DNA of 64,000 nt from Candidatus Thorarchaeota archaeon (lineage in GTDB: Archaea > Asgardarchaeota > Thorarchaeia > Thorarchaeales > Thorarchaeaceae), in NCBI GenBank assembly GCA_021498125.1, contig JAIZWL010000007.1:60302-124301 (forward strand), in the 5' to 3' direction. This document shows, one piece after another, positions 29,079-38,628 of this stretch (positions within the stretch are counted from its first letter, which is position 1; the number at the start of each line of letters is the position of its first letter). A model generated the notes under the pieces. The model was not told the origin of the DNA. It did no database searches and saw only the letters and a list, made by a program, of their open reading frames with translations. A program made the translations under genes and the position numbers.

Positions 29079-31625
29079 TTAATGCGATCTACGAATCACT
29101 ACTACCACGATAGCAATCACGGCGATTCCTCCAATGATTGCAATGTAATATATCAATGGCACCGGGGGCTCAACCACCTCTGGTGTGGGAATATCAAAGG
29201 AGGTTGTGGCTGATTGGGCCGCATTACCGGAGTTGTCCTCAGCAGTCGCAAAGAAATATATCTTGTTCGAGCTGAATGTGGAGACGCTAACACTGACAGC
29301 AAAGTGACTGCCATTAAAGCTCATCTTGTGTTCTGTGGCGAGAGACGGATCTGTTGTGCCATCCATGATTTTCATGGTCACTGAGGTCTCGTTTAGATCG
29401 TAATCCGAGACCTTTGTACTGAAGGTTATTGTTCTGTAGACGAAGCTAAACGTAGTGGTGACATTCTGAATGGATGGTGGTACAGTATCCTGTAGGACAA
29501 AGGTGTAGTTCCAGTAGTCGTGGAACATCGTCGCAGGTTTGTAGATGGCTGCGATCATGTGGTCATCAGGTCTCACATCGAGGGTACCAGTGTTGACTCG
29601 AAGTGTGAATGTCCCATTTGCTTCAGCAATAATAGGCAGTTCGATCATGGTCGAAGGCATATTGTTGATCGCTGCACGAGCGTTGCTCAGATTCGTGAGC
29701 ATTGTTCCGTTCTCATCTCTCACAGCAAGGGAGATATTGAAGTCAGTGCCGAGCTCAACAGTGTGGCCGGTCGTGGACTGGAGTGATATGTGGCATTGAC
29801 TGATGACGATCGAACCATCGGGTTGAGTTGGATAGATCCGGCCCTTGGCAAACTCGCCGGGTTCGAGGGACGATCGGGCGTGAGTAGCCTCTATGAGTCC
29901 AAAGTCCTCGACGTACAGGTTACCGGTAAGTGTCTTCGATCCATTCACCGACTGAATTCTCCCGACCACTGGGAAGATGTCCCGTGATGAGAGTATGACC
30001 TGCGCACTATACGTGTCGCCAAAATAGAGTCCCTTGGGATGGGTCTCAATCGTCTTGTTATTGATGTAGTCATACCCCAACACTGGTTGCCCTGTAGTTT
30101 CATTGATGAACGTCATACGAACTTTCCATATCTCCACTGGCGGATCAATGAACGGAATGCTCTCCACAAGGTCTCGTGCCTTCTTGAGCCACGATGGAAG
30201 GGTGACTCCCAGTTTTTCGAGGATCTTTGAACCCTTAACGACCATGTCTTTGATTGTTGTAATTGATAGGATCGCCTTCAGGGCGCTCTTGAGTGCCTTC
30301 TTGGTGATTTTTTCGAGTAATGCCTTTGTGGCACCATCGATGATCTTGCCCTGGATGAATCCCACAAGCTTCTCCATGAACTGTTTGACCATGTCCTTGC
30401 CGCCTTTGACGGCATCTAGCACATTCTCAACAATGTCTAGCACGATACTTGCATCAAGATCGAATTTTTCCTGTGCAGTCTCGGTCGTGCATGAATAAGT
30501 GTCCAGAGTATTATACTCTGCAACGATTTGATTTTGTGTACCAAAATAGTTGTGTGGATCATACGTGCCAGTGACTGCGTAGTCGATAATGTGATAGTTG
30601 CGGATCCTATTGTCATGTCCTATGTATCGTGCAAATGCGGTAACGAACTCGGTCTGTAAGGTCGCATTCGCCCCAATATAGGTCATGTTCAACAAGTCAT
30701 GTGATCCTAAGAAGGACATGTATCCATAGGCCCCAAAGAATGGTAGGGTCAGTTCAGTTTGACATATGATGTAGTAGTGGGACTCATCAATGTTGGCAGG
30801 GTCAATGATCCCTAACTTGATGAATGGCAGCAAGAAGTCATGATTGGTGACATTCTCAGGTGCAACTCCAACTAGTCCCATAATCCCAAAAACATACCCA
30901 TGCATATCAATGTCGAGTGACATATTGTACCGTTGAATGTTTGAGTCTTGCCAGATGTCGGGGACGCCATCGTTCTCTTCATCTGCCATGACATTTGTAT
31001 AGCCTTGGACTTCAATTGCGTCAAGTGCTTGATAATAAGTAGGATCAAGTACAGCCGTGCGGGCAATAAGCAGTAGATACTCGATTGAAGTATTGGCGTA
31101 TTCAAACACGACATCACCAGTTAATGCGTCATTTATCCCTAGCAGGTACCAATCTTCTGCGATGATCATAGAGCTGTTGGCCCCATCCATATTTGGTGCA
31201 GTGTAGGGATCATTCCAGCTGTAGACCTCAAAGGTAGTGTCTGCTAATCCCACGTCTTCAAAGCCCTTCAGCACTAGTGAATCGCTCATTATCGAACCAT
31301 TGATCTTGAATAGAGCATACTCGAATTCCGAAGCGAACTCCATATACATCAAGGCCCCATCTGGAGCTCCAATGATTGGTGTAGTATTTCCAACACCTGC
31401 ACTGGTCACATTATCTGACCATGCCTCTATATAGCCGGTCTTCTTTTCGTTAATGTACAGATCAGTTGCCGCTGAGAGTACTTTTTGTGTATCTCCCAAG
31501 GTATCCTCGATCTTTGAAGAACTCTCAACTCCCTGAAATGGAGCCATCATTCCATAGCTGATGAATAATATCGAAATGGACAACGTGACTAAGATTTTAT
31601 TTTTGGTTGACTTACTGGCGTGCAA
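29079..31625 (-). CDS. Large exported protein with helical core and Ig-like domains
   Basis: The 848-residue protein has an N-terminal signal peptide (ILVTLSISILFISYG) and a C-terminal anchor (IYYIAIIGGIAVIAIVVVVI, then RRSH). The first 380 residues are beta-rich; DEENDGVPDIWQDS near residue 215 resembles a thrombospondin-3-like calcium loop. Residues about 390-500 are strongly helical and lysine-rich (ALLEKITKKALKSALKAIL), unusual in this class. Later residues form Ig-like beta domains (TVPPSIQNVTTTFSF near 720). I do not recognise the family. It is probably a cell-surface protein. Confidence 0.75.
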   Translation of the reverse strand: MHASKSTKNKILVTLSISILFISYGMMAPFQGVESSSKIEDTLGDTQKVLSAATDLYINEKKTGYIEAWSDNVTSAGVGNTTPIIGAPDGALMYMEFASEFEYALFKINGSIMSDSLVLKGFEDVGLADTTFEVYSWNDPYTAPNMDGANSSMIIAEDWYLLGINDALTGDVVFEYANTSIEYLLLIARTAVLDPTYYQALDAIEVQGYTNVMADEENDGVPDIWQDSNIQRYNMSLDIDMHGYVFGIMGLVGVAPENVTNHDFLLPFIKLGIIDPANIDESHYYIICQTELTLPFFGAYGYMSFLGSHDLLNMTYIGANATLQTEFVTAFARYIGHDNRIRNYHIIDYAVTGTYDPHNYFGTQNQIVAEYNTLDTYSCTTETAQEKFDLDASIVLDIVENVLDAVKGGKDMVKQFMEKLVGFIQGKIIDGATKALLEKITKKALKSALKAILSITTIKDMVVKGSKILEKLGVTLPSWLKKARDLVESIPFIDPPVEIWKVRMTFINETTGQPVLGYDYINNKTIETHPKGLYFGDTYSAQVILSSRDIFPVVGRIQSVNGSKTLTGNLYVEDFGLIEATHARSSLEPGEFAKGRIYPTQPDGSIVISQCHISLQSTTGHTVELGTDFNISLAVRDENGTMLTNLSNARAAINNMPSTMIELPIIAEANGTFTLRVNTGTLDVRPDDHMIAAIYKPATMFHDYWNYTFVLQDTVPPSIQNVTTTFSFVYRTITFSTKVSDYDLNETSVTMKIMDGTTDPSLATEHKMSFNGSHFAVSVSVSTFSSNKIYFFATAEDNSGNAAQSATTSFDIPTPEVVEPPVPLIYYIAIIGGIAVIAIVVVVIRRSH

Positions 31626-32097
31626 TCTTTCACCGTCCTATTTTTGGACGTAATGACCTACTTCGATAAAAAAAACGAGACCAAAACATCCTTTTTACAG
31701 AGCTGGTAATCTACAACGATAACCAACGCGAATATTCATACAATAGATTCCTATCTATTAAATGATTTCGGCTTTCGTGGAATTGGAAAAAACTGGTTCT
31801 ATCAAACTGTTTGTAACCCAATACCTTACATAGCTTACTCTTGTAAGAGCTCTATATCGATCACTACACTGGCGACTAGCATGATTGTGAGATTTGTGAC
31901 TGGGAAGAGAAGCATTCCGAGCAAGAGGCTGGGACCAAAATGATATGGCGTATATGGCATTTCTATTCCCGCCAATTTCTAAAAATAGGTGACACATTAA
32001 ATATCTTCAGCTCGGAGAAGGGATAGATTTGGCCACGCATAGCAATTTTACTAAAATCGGATAATTGTTCAGACAATTTATAATTTGTTCCACTGTG
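31626..32097. other. Gene-poor region before HepT gene
   Basis: No gene, repeat or RNA is recognised. The sequence just above 31626 contains the promoter of the minus-strand exported-protein gene. The short open frames here lack a start context and recognisable content. Confidence 0.4.
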
Positions 32098-32505
32098 CTA
32101 GAACGAGAGTATCTGTTCCACGAATTCTAAGATATCTCCGAGCCGTTCTTGAACCAGTTTTAGTAAACGCACATTGTCAATTTTTGAATAGCCGTGAACG
32201 ATCAGATTTCGAAATCTTGCCATTGCAGAGAGTCGATCAGCGAGACCGCCATCTATTATATTTGCTCTGGCTATTATTTGGAACATGTCTGCATATGAGT
32301 CACCACGTTCCAAGCCTTGGCTTGAGATGATATGTGACGCAATATCAATACAGGCTTCCATAATTTCAAGCAGTGTGTATTTTACGGCCTGCGTGTCCTT
32401 AAACTTACTGACAAAGTCTTCGGGATTGATGTGTTTGTATTCGCTAAGAAACTTAAGGTCCCTTTCAATAATGTCAATTTTTGATTGGATAATCTCGTCT
32501 TGCAT
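32098..32505 (-). CDS. hepT: HepT-like HEPN toxin (DUF86), copy A
   Basis: This is a 135-residue all-helical HEPN protein. The RNase/active motif Rx4HxY is present as R99-N100...H104-G-Y106 (RFRNLIVHGY). HepT proteins pair with MntA nucleotidyltransferases, which inactivate them by AMPylating the motif tyrosine. The gene overlaps the upstream mntA by 32 bases in another frame, showing tight coupling. A close paralogue lies at 55064-55471 with the same overlap length. Confidence 0.92.
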   Translation of the reverse strand: MQDEIIQSKIDIIERDLKFLSEYKHINPEDFVSKFKDTQAVKYTLLEIMEACIDIASHIISSQGLERGDSYADMFQIIARANIIDGGLADRLSAMARFRNLIVHGYSKIDNVRLLKLVQERLGDILEFVEQILSF

Positions 32506-32914
32506 AACGCTCTCGCCTCATCATGTCGTAACGATCAAAATAGTACTTAATGTCAAAATAATCTATCATCACCCGTTTTTCAAACATAATCCTGTGGCGT
32601 TCATTCCTACAGAAGATCACATGTGATTTACTAATTACCTGAAACAGGAATCTGACTGGTCGGCCATTGAGAATTCGCACATCAAAGTCTTGGTTGATTT
32701 GCTTCTCAAAATCCCTTATGATCTCGACTTCGTATAGGGCATTGGGTGTGAATTCCTCATCAAGTAATATTCCTATGTCCACATCATTGAAATGAGTCGA
32801 GCTAAGAACAGAACCGTACAGATATACTGTATCGACCTCAGCACGAGGTGCAAAAATGACTTCTGCAACTACCTCGATTTGCTCTAATAAGGCACTGTTG
32901 ACCGTACTCTTCAT
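32474..32914 (-). CDS. mntA: MntA-like minimal nucleotidyltransferase antitoxin, copy A
   Basis: The 146-residue protein has the nucleotidyltransferase signature G34-S35 followed by D44-V-D46 (YLYGSVLSS...FNDVDIG), and a third acidic residue is likely in FDVRIL. It should AMPylate and neutralise the adjacent HepT. A TATA-like GTTAAAATATC in minus orientation at about 32934-32946 puts transcription start at the ATG, so the mRNA is probably leaderless. The C-terminal tail (MRRERYARRDYPIKN) is nearly identical to that of copy B. Confidence 0.92.
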   Translation of the reverse strand: MKSTVNSALLEQIEVVAEVIFAPRAEVDTVYLYGSVLSSTHFNDVDIGILLDEEFTPNALYEVEIIRDFEKQINQDFDVRILNGRPVRFLFQVISKSHVIFCRNERHRIMFEKRVMIDYFDIKYYFDRYDMMRRERYARRDYPIKN

Positions 32915-33242
32915 ACATGATTTGTTATTGTGGTTGATATTTTAACGTTGACTTTTAGAGAATTTACGTTTGCTGCTCTCTCCTATTGAATATCATCTGA
33001 AAATTGCTGACGGCCCCATATTTTCCCATACTTTTTACTATGCGGCTGTTAATTTTCAATTATATTTTGTGATGTGGATGGTTTCACGCCGATTCCTGTA
33101 AATTGGCTGTTTCTTCGCTTTAGAGCAGATATCGAGTAGGTGCTGGACATGATTTTTTGCAGAAATAGCGTTGAATGATCTTGTATTCACTCTCGCGGGG
33201 GAATAATTTTAAAATCTATGACTGCCAAGTTGAAACTGAGAG
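32915..33242. other. Intergenic, with leaderless promoter of the HepT/MntA pair
   Basis: This holds the minus-strand TATA-like box at about 32934-32946 for mntA. The rest is AT-rich and shows no gene or repeat. Confidence 0.45.
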
Positions 33243-33273
33243 AGAAAAAAGAGGAGCGAGCCGTATGGCCCGC
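33243..33273 (-). terminator. Terminator of caspase-like gene A
   Basis: On the minus strand, GCGGGCC (33273-33267) pairs with GGCTCGC (33262-33256) over a 4-base loop with one G-T pair. TCCTCTTTTTTCTC follows. It lies 10 bases after the stop codon. Confidence 0.6.
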
Positions 33274-33282
33274 TGGTTTCAC

Positions 33283-34824
33283 TTAGAGTCTAAATCCATG
33301 ATATATGTCGCCGTCGAATTTCTGTGGAGTGTCAGCACCAGTATGTGGATAATGTGATTTGGCGTAGCTAAAGCAAGACTCCATCAGAGTGTTAGGATTG
33401 CTACCATAATGATTGACGAGACCATATTCTAAGAAGTAATATGTCCATGCGCCATTATGGTGCGTACCATCGTCCCAGCCATAGCCGTGATCCGTGCAGG
33501 TCGTTGTCATAAAGACACGAGCGCTACCGGCAAGAGCACGAATCTCAGGGATCAGGCCACCACTGTAACAGTGGTCTACAAAGATGAATGTCTTTGCAGC
33601 GACCCATGTCTTGACTATACTGGCCAACTCGGTGTCATACAACTTACCATTCGAGTTCTTACAGTCCCACATACACAGATATGAGCTACCCTTGCCGTTG
33701 CCGGAGCCATGTCCTGATGTGATAAATGCAACTTGATCGTCACCATCGGCATGTGCGAGCCAATTGAGACCCGCCTTGACATTGCTCTCGGTGGCAAGCC
33801 CGCTGTAAATCGGATAGTGTGATCTGTGGCCATCACCGTAGACCCTGATGTAGTTGTAATGCATCACATTATGGAGGTAGTTGTACCAGTCTGTCGCATC
33901 CTCGTCACAATATGAGAGATCGCTTATGTATCTGTAATCGCTGATGCCGACTATGACTGCCCACTTCCTTACAACACCATCTCCATAAGTGAGTCGCATG
34001 CCATCACCAGAATTGGGAGCCAATTTGAGTTTCCATCCGGTCTTAGATGCAGACCCGCTTCTGATCTGAAGAGTCAGTTTGTGATGTGAGTGAAGTGAAT
34101 AGTCGCCAAGGTCGAACGTCTTGGTATTACTCCACGGTACAATATATCGGTTTGATTCAGGTACGACCGTCGAGCCATCAACCATGGCACTAAAGAATCG
34201 ACGACTGCTGTCACTTCCCCTGGCAATCATTAGATCCAGTAGGGTATTCTTGCCAGCACGAAAGTCAAACACCAGCTTGGATCGGTATGCCTTTGGGAAG
34301 TATACAGAATAGACTTTTGCTCCTGATTCACCATAGATGTGCGTGACCTTCCAGCCATATTGTGAATAGCCACCATAATTAATGGCCAGTGTTAGCCTGT
34401 GAATGCCACTTCTAAGGCCCATCCCAACACTCTTGTGGAATCCGCTACTGTCAATTGTGTATGACTTGATTTTTTTGTCATCAATGTAGATCTTCAAGTA
34501 TCGACTATGGGTATCCCTCACACGGGCGATATCAATCCGAATCTTGGAGAACCACCTCAATCTGACCTCGAATTCTAATTTTGCAACAGAGGCCTTCGGA
34601 AAATACAGGCCGTCCAAAGTATTACTTTGGGCTGCAAAATAGTCTGGGGTGCTTCCACCACCACCGCTACTACCACCGCCCCCGCCCTCACCAGGATCCG
34701 GTTGGATATTTCTTGAACTTGCCTGTCGCGGCGCGATGCTGACGCCTTGAACTGTGACAAAGAATATTGGCAAGACCAGCATAATAATAATTAATATCTG
34801 TCCTGCTTTTTTTGCGTTTGCCAA
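33283..34824 (-). CDS. Secreted caspase-like (C14/metacaspase-type) protease, copy A
   Basis: The 513-residue exported protein has a signal peptide (ILIIIMLVLPIFFVTVQG) and a Gly/Ser linker (residues 44-60). Two tandem repeats of one beta domain follow, at about 72-165 and 173-270; each opens with LYFPKA or VYFPKA and closes with GWK. The caspase-like p20 domain spans 287-500: KWAVIVGISDY, FITSGHGSG with catalytic His372, and FVDHCYSGG with catalytic Cys419. The dyad is intact, so a cysteine protease is expected, outside the membrane. No C-terminal anchor is seen. The copy at 56955 has the same layout. Targets are unknown; archaeal metacaspases usually cut after Arg/Lys, which is family knowledge only. 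Confidence 0.85.
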   Translation of the reverse strand: MANAKKAGQILIIIMLVLPIFFVTVQGVSIAPRQASSRNIQPDPGEGGGGGSSGGGGSTPDYFAAQSNTLDGLYFPKASVAKLEFEVRLRWFSKIRIDIARVRDTHSRYLKIYIDDKKIKSYTIDSSGFHKSVGMGLRSGIHRLTLAINYGGYSQYGWKVTHIYGESGAKVYSVYFPKAYRSKLVFDFRAGKNTLLDLMIARGSDSSRRFFSAMVDGSTVVPESNRYIVPWSNTKTFDLGDYSLHSHHKLTLQIRSGSASKTGWKLKLAPNSGDGMRLTYGDGVVRKWAVIVGISDYRYISDLSYCDEDATDWYNYLHNVMHYNYIRVYGDGHRSHYPIYSGLATESNVKAGLNWLAHADGDDQVAFITSGHGSGNGKGSSYLCMWDCKNSNGKLYDTELASIVKTWVAAKTFIFVDHCYSGGLIPEIRALAGSARVFMTTTCTDHGYGWDDGTHHNGAWTYYFLEYGLVNHYGSNPNTLMESCFSYAKSHYPHTGADTPQKFDGDIYHGFRL

Positions 34825-35307
34825 CTTTTTCTAACCTCGCTGTTATTTTTTCATAAATATACCTACAAGGTACACCAGATGATACTTTGAACAATCCGTC
34901 CTCCTGAAAATCAGATCTGGACGGATTGTCTTGTCAGACAATATCCAAAAGCATATAAATTATTTTAGCTAATCATGCTAATAGTAATTGTACAAAATAC
35001 AAAACTTTCCCATGTTTTATCCCAATCGTCCCATCTATTTGTTGTCCTATTAAGGACCAAATTAAACCTTTTGTTGACCCGTACAGAATGGTCTAGTTGT
35101 CTTAGTAATTGGCAGGTGGATACGGCGGTCTATCGTTACGAAGTGTTCTAGCTCAAATATCTGATTTGTATTTTAACGATATAGATCGCCTTAGGCCCCC
35201 TCTATCTGTGGCATCTTAGTACCGTTTGTGACCCAACATAAACTCAACCATCTCGTGATGATTTTCATATTACGGATAGTTTTACATTCATACAAGGTGG
35301 ATCTGCT
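34825..35307. other. Intergenic with strong inverted repeats
   Basis: No gene is seen. It contains the promoter side of caspase-like gene A and the inverted repeats listed separately at 34891-34942. The remainder is AT-rich without recognisable signals. Confidence 0.45.
34891..34942. repeat. 11-bp perfect inverted repeat plus adjacent 7-bp palindrome
   Basis: ACAATCCGTCC (34891-34901) is matched by GGACGGATTGT (34919-34929). Overlapping its right arm is ATTGTCT (34925-34931) with AGACAAT (34936-34942). The pair lies 67-118 bases upstream of the caspase-like start and could form alternative hairpins or be an operator. No T-run follows, so a terminator is less likely. Confidence 0.55.
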
Positions 35308-36345
35308 TCAATCATCGGTTTGCCCCGCCGATTGGATGAGCGCGCAAATCTTGCCGAGAGTTTGCCCGTCAAACGCTACCGAGTTCCCATCCATAATGTA
35401 TGTTAGACACTCAATTCCAAGTTCAGAGAATTTTCCTAAATCGAATTTTCTAATATTTTTGGGAAACACCGCAACAAGTGTAGGCCTTTTCTTTTCGTTT
35501 GCTGTATGAAATAGTAGCTGGCCAATTGCAACGTAGACGCTATAGGGTGATGTTGTCGTTTTGATTTCGAATACTATTGCAAAATTCTGTTCGTTGTCAG
35601 GAGATGGAATATATAGATCGACTTGCTGGGTGTTGGCTGTTTCTATCCCTCTCTTCAGCAATTCCTGTGCCAACGTGTTGACAATGAACCCATGACTGCA
35701 GTCAGCTCTCACTTGGTCTGAGTACAATGGATATTCCTTTTGGCCTGAGAACTCCGGACTGAACGAGTGCCTTCTTGGATCATGTTGTTTCGTACCTGTT
35801 TTAGTATGCTTGATACGATAAACCTCCTGAACGAAATTTGCTACTTGAGCGGGGAATGACGGTTCACCGATTGCGCCGACAAGAGCTGCGTTTGCTATTC
35901 CCGCCTCATCTCGAACGTCTACCAATTTTCCGCGATATTCGCTGAAGAATTTCTGTTTAGAAATCCCCTGTTCTCGACCTCTGATTCCTCCTCGGTGCAG
36001 CACATAGTACCTTCCCTTTTCGTCTTTTGCAATAATACCTTGAGATCTCCGGTTAGTGTGCTTGTACGGAATATTGATCTCACACACAGTATTGTGGGAG
36101 ATTTTGGATTCCCACTCGGGCTCTTCGAGTCCGAAACCCGTCCAGTATCGATTGTCATATTTGTTAAATAACCACCATATGCCGAGATCTCTTGAGTAGG
36201 ATACATCTACACGTTCGCTTCCTCCTCGGTATCCAACGGTTATTGTTCCTGAACGACTGGCTGCAACTTTTAGTTCCAGCAAGAATTGATTTCTGACACG
36301 AGTTATCTCGTTCTGTTCGTTTAGCGCTTCTAACATATTTAACAA
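35308..36345 (-). CDS. PD-(D/E)XK restriction-like nuclease
   Basis: The 345-residue soluble protein has a C-terminal nuclease signature at residues about 240-300: QVDLYIP, then IVFEIKTTT, then IGQLLFH, giving D...ExK plus the trailing Gln helix. The N-terminal half is a separate basic alpha/beta region (RVDVSYSRDLGIWW, KDEKGRYYVLHRGG) that may recognise DNA. No methyltransferase is adjacent. It is divergent from the leu operon, with about 120 bases between. A stand-alone type II or defence nuclease is the best reading; specificity is unknown. Confidence 0.75.
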   Translation of the reverse strand: MLNMLEALNEQNEITRVRNQFLLELKVAASRSGTITVGYRGGSERVDVSYSRDLGIWWLFNKYDNRYWTGFGLEEPEWESKISHNTVCEINIPYKHTNRRSQGIIAKDEKGRYYVLHRGGIRGREQGISKQKFFSEYRGKLVDVRDEAGIANAALVGAIGEPSFPAQVANFVQEVYRIKHTKTGTKQHDPRRHSFSPEFSGQKEYPLYSDQVRADCSHGFIVNTLAQELLKRGIETANTQQVDLYIPSPDNEQNFAIVFEIKTTTSPYSVYVAIGQLLFHTANEKKRPTLVAVFPKNIRKFDLGKFSELGIECLTYIMDGNSVAFDGQTLGKICALIQSAGQTDD

Positions 36346-36467
36346 TCCTATTTACAATCAGCAGCCCTGTGAATTTACGTTTTAATAGTTGCAATGTTGT
36401 CATGGTCACATTTTTTTCAAGCAGCACGGCGTTAGCAAAAATGTGCATAACTACGAGGGACATTTGA

Positions 36468-37361
36468 GTGAAAAAGAAAAAACAAATTGCAATTTTTGAC
36501 ACGACTTTAAGAGATGGAGAACAGTCGCCTGGGGCCAGTATGACAAAGGATGAAAAACTTCGGATGGCACAACAACTTGAAAGGCTTGGTGTAGATGTTA
36601 TAGAGGCGGGTTTTCCAGTTGCATCCAAAGGTGATTTTGAAGCCGTCAGTGAAATCTCCAAACAGATTAAAGATTGCGAAATTGCTGGTCTTGCAAGGGC
36701 AAGCAAGAAGGACATCGATACAGTATGGGATGCCCTTAGACATGCTGGTGATCGTGGCCGGATTCATACCTTTATTGCAACAAGTGATATTCATATGAAG
36801 TACAAGCTTAGGATGAGTAAAGAGGAAGTATTGGCTGCTACAAGAGAAGCTGTACGACATGCGGCATCGCATACTTCTAATGTTGAATTTTCAGCAGAAG
36901 ATGCGACAAGGACGGAACTTTCCTTTTTGGCTCAAGTAGTTGAAGCAGCAATAGATGCTGGTGCAAGTGTTGTAAATATTCCTGATACTGTTGGTTACAC
37001 CATGCCCGATGAATATTCGCGGTTGGTCACTTATCTTCGTGAGCATGTTTCAAATATAGATGAAGCGGTAATCTCTGTTCATTGTCATAACGATTTAGGA
37101 ATGGCTGTTGCAAACTCCTTGGCAGCAATTGCCGCAGGTGCACGTCAGGTGGAGTGCACAATAAATGGTATAGGTGAGAGAGCAGGAAATTGTGCGCTCG
37201 AAGAGATTGTAATGGCTCTCAGAACACGGAATGATCTTTTGCCGTATACAACGGGGATAGTTACGGAACAGATCATGAATAGTTCAAAACTTCTTTCAAA
37301 TCTGACTGGTATTCCTGTCCAGCCGAATAAAGCAATTGTCAGAAAATGCCTTTGCCCATGA
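36468..37361 (+). pseudogene. leuA: 2-isopropylmalate synthase LeuA, N-terminal fragment (frameshifted)
   Basis: This fragment has the LeuA TIM-barrel: [31 protein letters not shown] with metal-binding His residues, and NGIGERAGN. LeuA condenses acetyl-CoA with 2-oxoisovalerate, the first step of leucine synthesis. The frame ends in VRKCLCP instead of the expected V-G-E-N-A-F. The matching text resumes at once in another frame at 37341. A loss of two bases at about 37340 explains this exactly. The start is GTG with GAGGGA upstream. The sequence is bacterial in type. It may be a true pseudogene or an assembly error. Confidence 0.88.
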
Positions 37362-38004
37362 AGCCGGGATTCACCAGCACGGTGTATTAATGGAAAAAAC
37401 AACCTACGAAATTACGACGCCTGAATCCATAGGTCTCTCTCGAAACAAGTTGGTGCTGGGGAAACACTCAGGGCGTCACGCGTTTAAAGAACGCCTGAAG
37501 ATTCTGGGCTTCAATCTCTCAGAGGAGGAACTCGAAAAGGCGTTTGAACGCTTTAAAGCGCTTGCGGATAAGAAGAAAACCGTCTTTGATGAAGATATTG
37601 AGACACTTGTCATCGATGAAGTGTATCGCCCGACAAAAAGATTCGAACATATCCAAATGAATGTGGGTTCTGGTTCTTTTGCCGCTCCTACAGCAACCCT
37701 TGAAATGAGAATAAATGGTACTGTGCGAAAAACAGCGGTTATGGGCGTTGGACCTGTTGATGCTGCTTTTAAAGCTGTAAAAGAACTCACGGGAATTGAA
37801 CCGCTACTCAAACGATTCACAATAGGGGCTCTCACTGGAGGGACCGATGCGCAGGGTGATTGTACAGTATTGCTGGAGATCGAGGGTCGTGAAGTTATGG
37901 GCCATGGACTACACCCTGACATAATTGTAGCAAGCACCAAGGCGTTTATTAACGCACTAAATCGGTATACCTTTCTCAAAGACAGGTCGAGGATTGAATA
38001 TTAG
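37341..38004 (+). pseudogene. leuA: LeuA C-terminal fragment after frameshift
   Basis: This carries the remainder of Leu[17 protein letters not shown], then LGKHSGRHAF, and the leucine-sensing regulatory domain (GVGPVDAAFKAV, GTDAQGDCTV). Joined to the upstream fragment it makes a normal-length enzyme of about 512 residues with no other lesion, so the break is recent or an error. An open frame begins at 37336, but no ribosome-binding site suggests independent translation. leuC follows after 15 bases. Confidence 0.88.
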
Positions 38005-38019
38005 ATTAGAGGAGATGAA

Positions 38020-38508
38020 ATGGGGCAAACAATCGCAGAGAAGATATTTCTTGCTCATGTCGTCGATGAACCTGTCGAAGGGGAATATGTATTACGGACT
38101 GACATGGTCTTTTGTCATGAGATCACAACCCCTCCTGCTATTGAAGACTTGGTGGAACGTGGGAAGGATAGAGTCTTTGATCCCTCCCGAATAAAGGCAG
38201 TTATTGATCATGTCACTCCGGCGAAAGATAGCAAGACTGCTTTGCAACATAAAATTCTCAGGGACTGGGCTCGTAGACATGGGATCACAGACTTTTTCGA
38301 CGTTGGCAGAAATGGTATCTGTCACGCACTGTTTCCCGAAAAAGGATTTGTACGACCTGGGCAGACAATCATCATGGGTGACTCCCATACCTGCACTTAT
38401 GGGGCCTTTGGGGCTTTTGCTGTAGGTGTTGGCACTACTGATCTTGAGGTTGGGATTCTTAAAGGAATCTGTACACTTAAACCGCCACGATCAATAGGCT
38501 CTGTGTGA
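38020..38508 (+). pseudogene. leuC: LeuC large subunit, N-terminal fragment (cut by MITE)
   Basis: This is the 5' part of 3-isopropylmalate dehydratase large subunit, an aconitase-family enzyme that isomerises isopropylmalate with a [4Fe-4S] cluster. KIFLAHVVDE, DMVFCHE, and GDSHTCTYGAFGAF are typical. The frame reads into the inserted MITE and stops at the TGA (38506-38508) in its left terminal repeat. Removing the MITE and one 9-bp target copy restores LKPPRSI-KVIITG without any loss. Confidence 0.93.
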
Positions 38509-38628
38509 AAAGTCTGTGTGATAGAGGATTATGAAAAGAGTGAACATCATTTTGCTTCCGGATCCGAAACTCTTCAGGATTCATTCTGCCTTGAACGCTC
38601 TATATCCGTGGACTTTTCACACAGCTCC
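38497..38628. mobile_element. 132-bp MITE inserted in leuC
   Basis: The terminal inverted repeats are GGCTCTGTGTGAAAAGTC (38497-38514) and the complement of GACTTTTCACACAGCTCC (38611-38628), matching at 16 of 18 positions. The element is flanked by identical 9-bp target duplications CGATCAATA at 38488-38496 and 38629-38637. It codes for no transposase. The inner sequence matches the copy at 43834 in blocks (GATTATGAAAAG, CATTTT, CGGATCC, CTTC-GGAT). The same terminal repeat is found at 63753 beside a DDE transposase, the likely source of mobilisation. Confidence 0.95.

Noticed and set aside
35308..36345. Part of a restriction-modification system
   Set aside because: No methyltransferase gene is adjacent on either side, so only a lone nuclease-like gene can be claimed.
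38506..38508. In-frame TGA of leuC as a selenocysteine codon
   Set aside because: The TGA lies in the terminal repeat of an inserted MITE and not at a conserved position of LeuC, so a nonsense codon is the simple reading.
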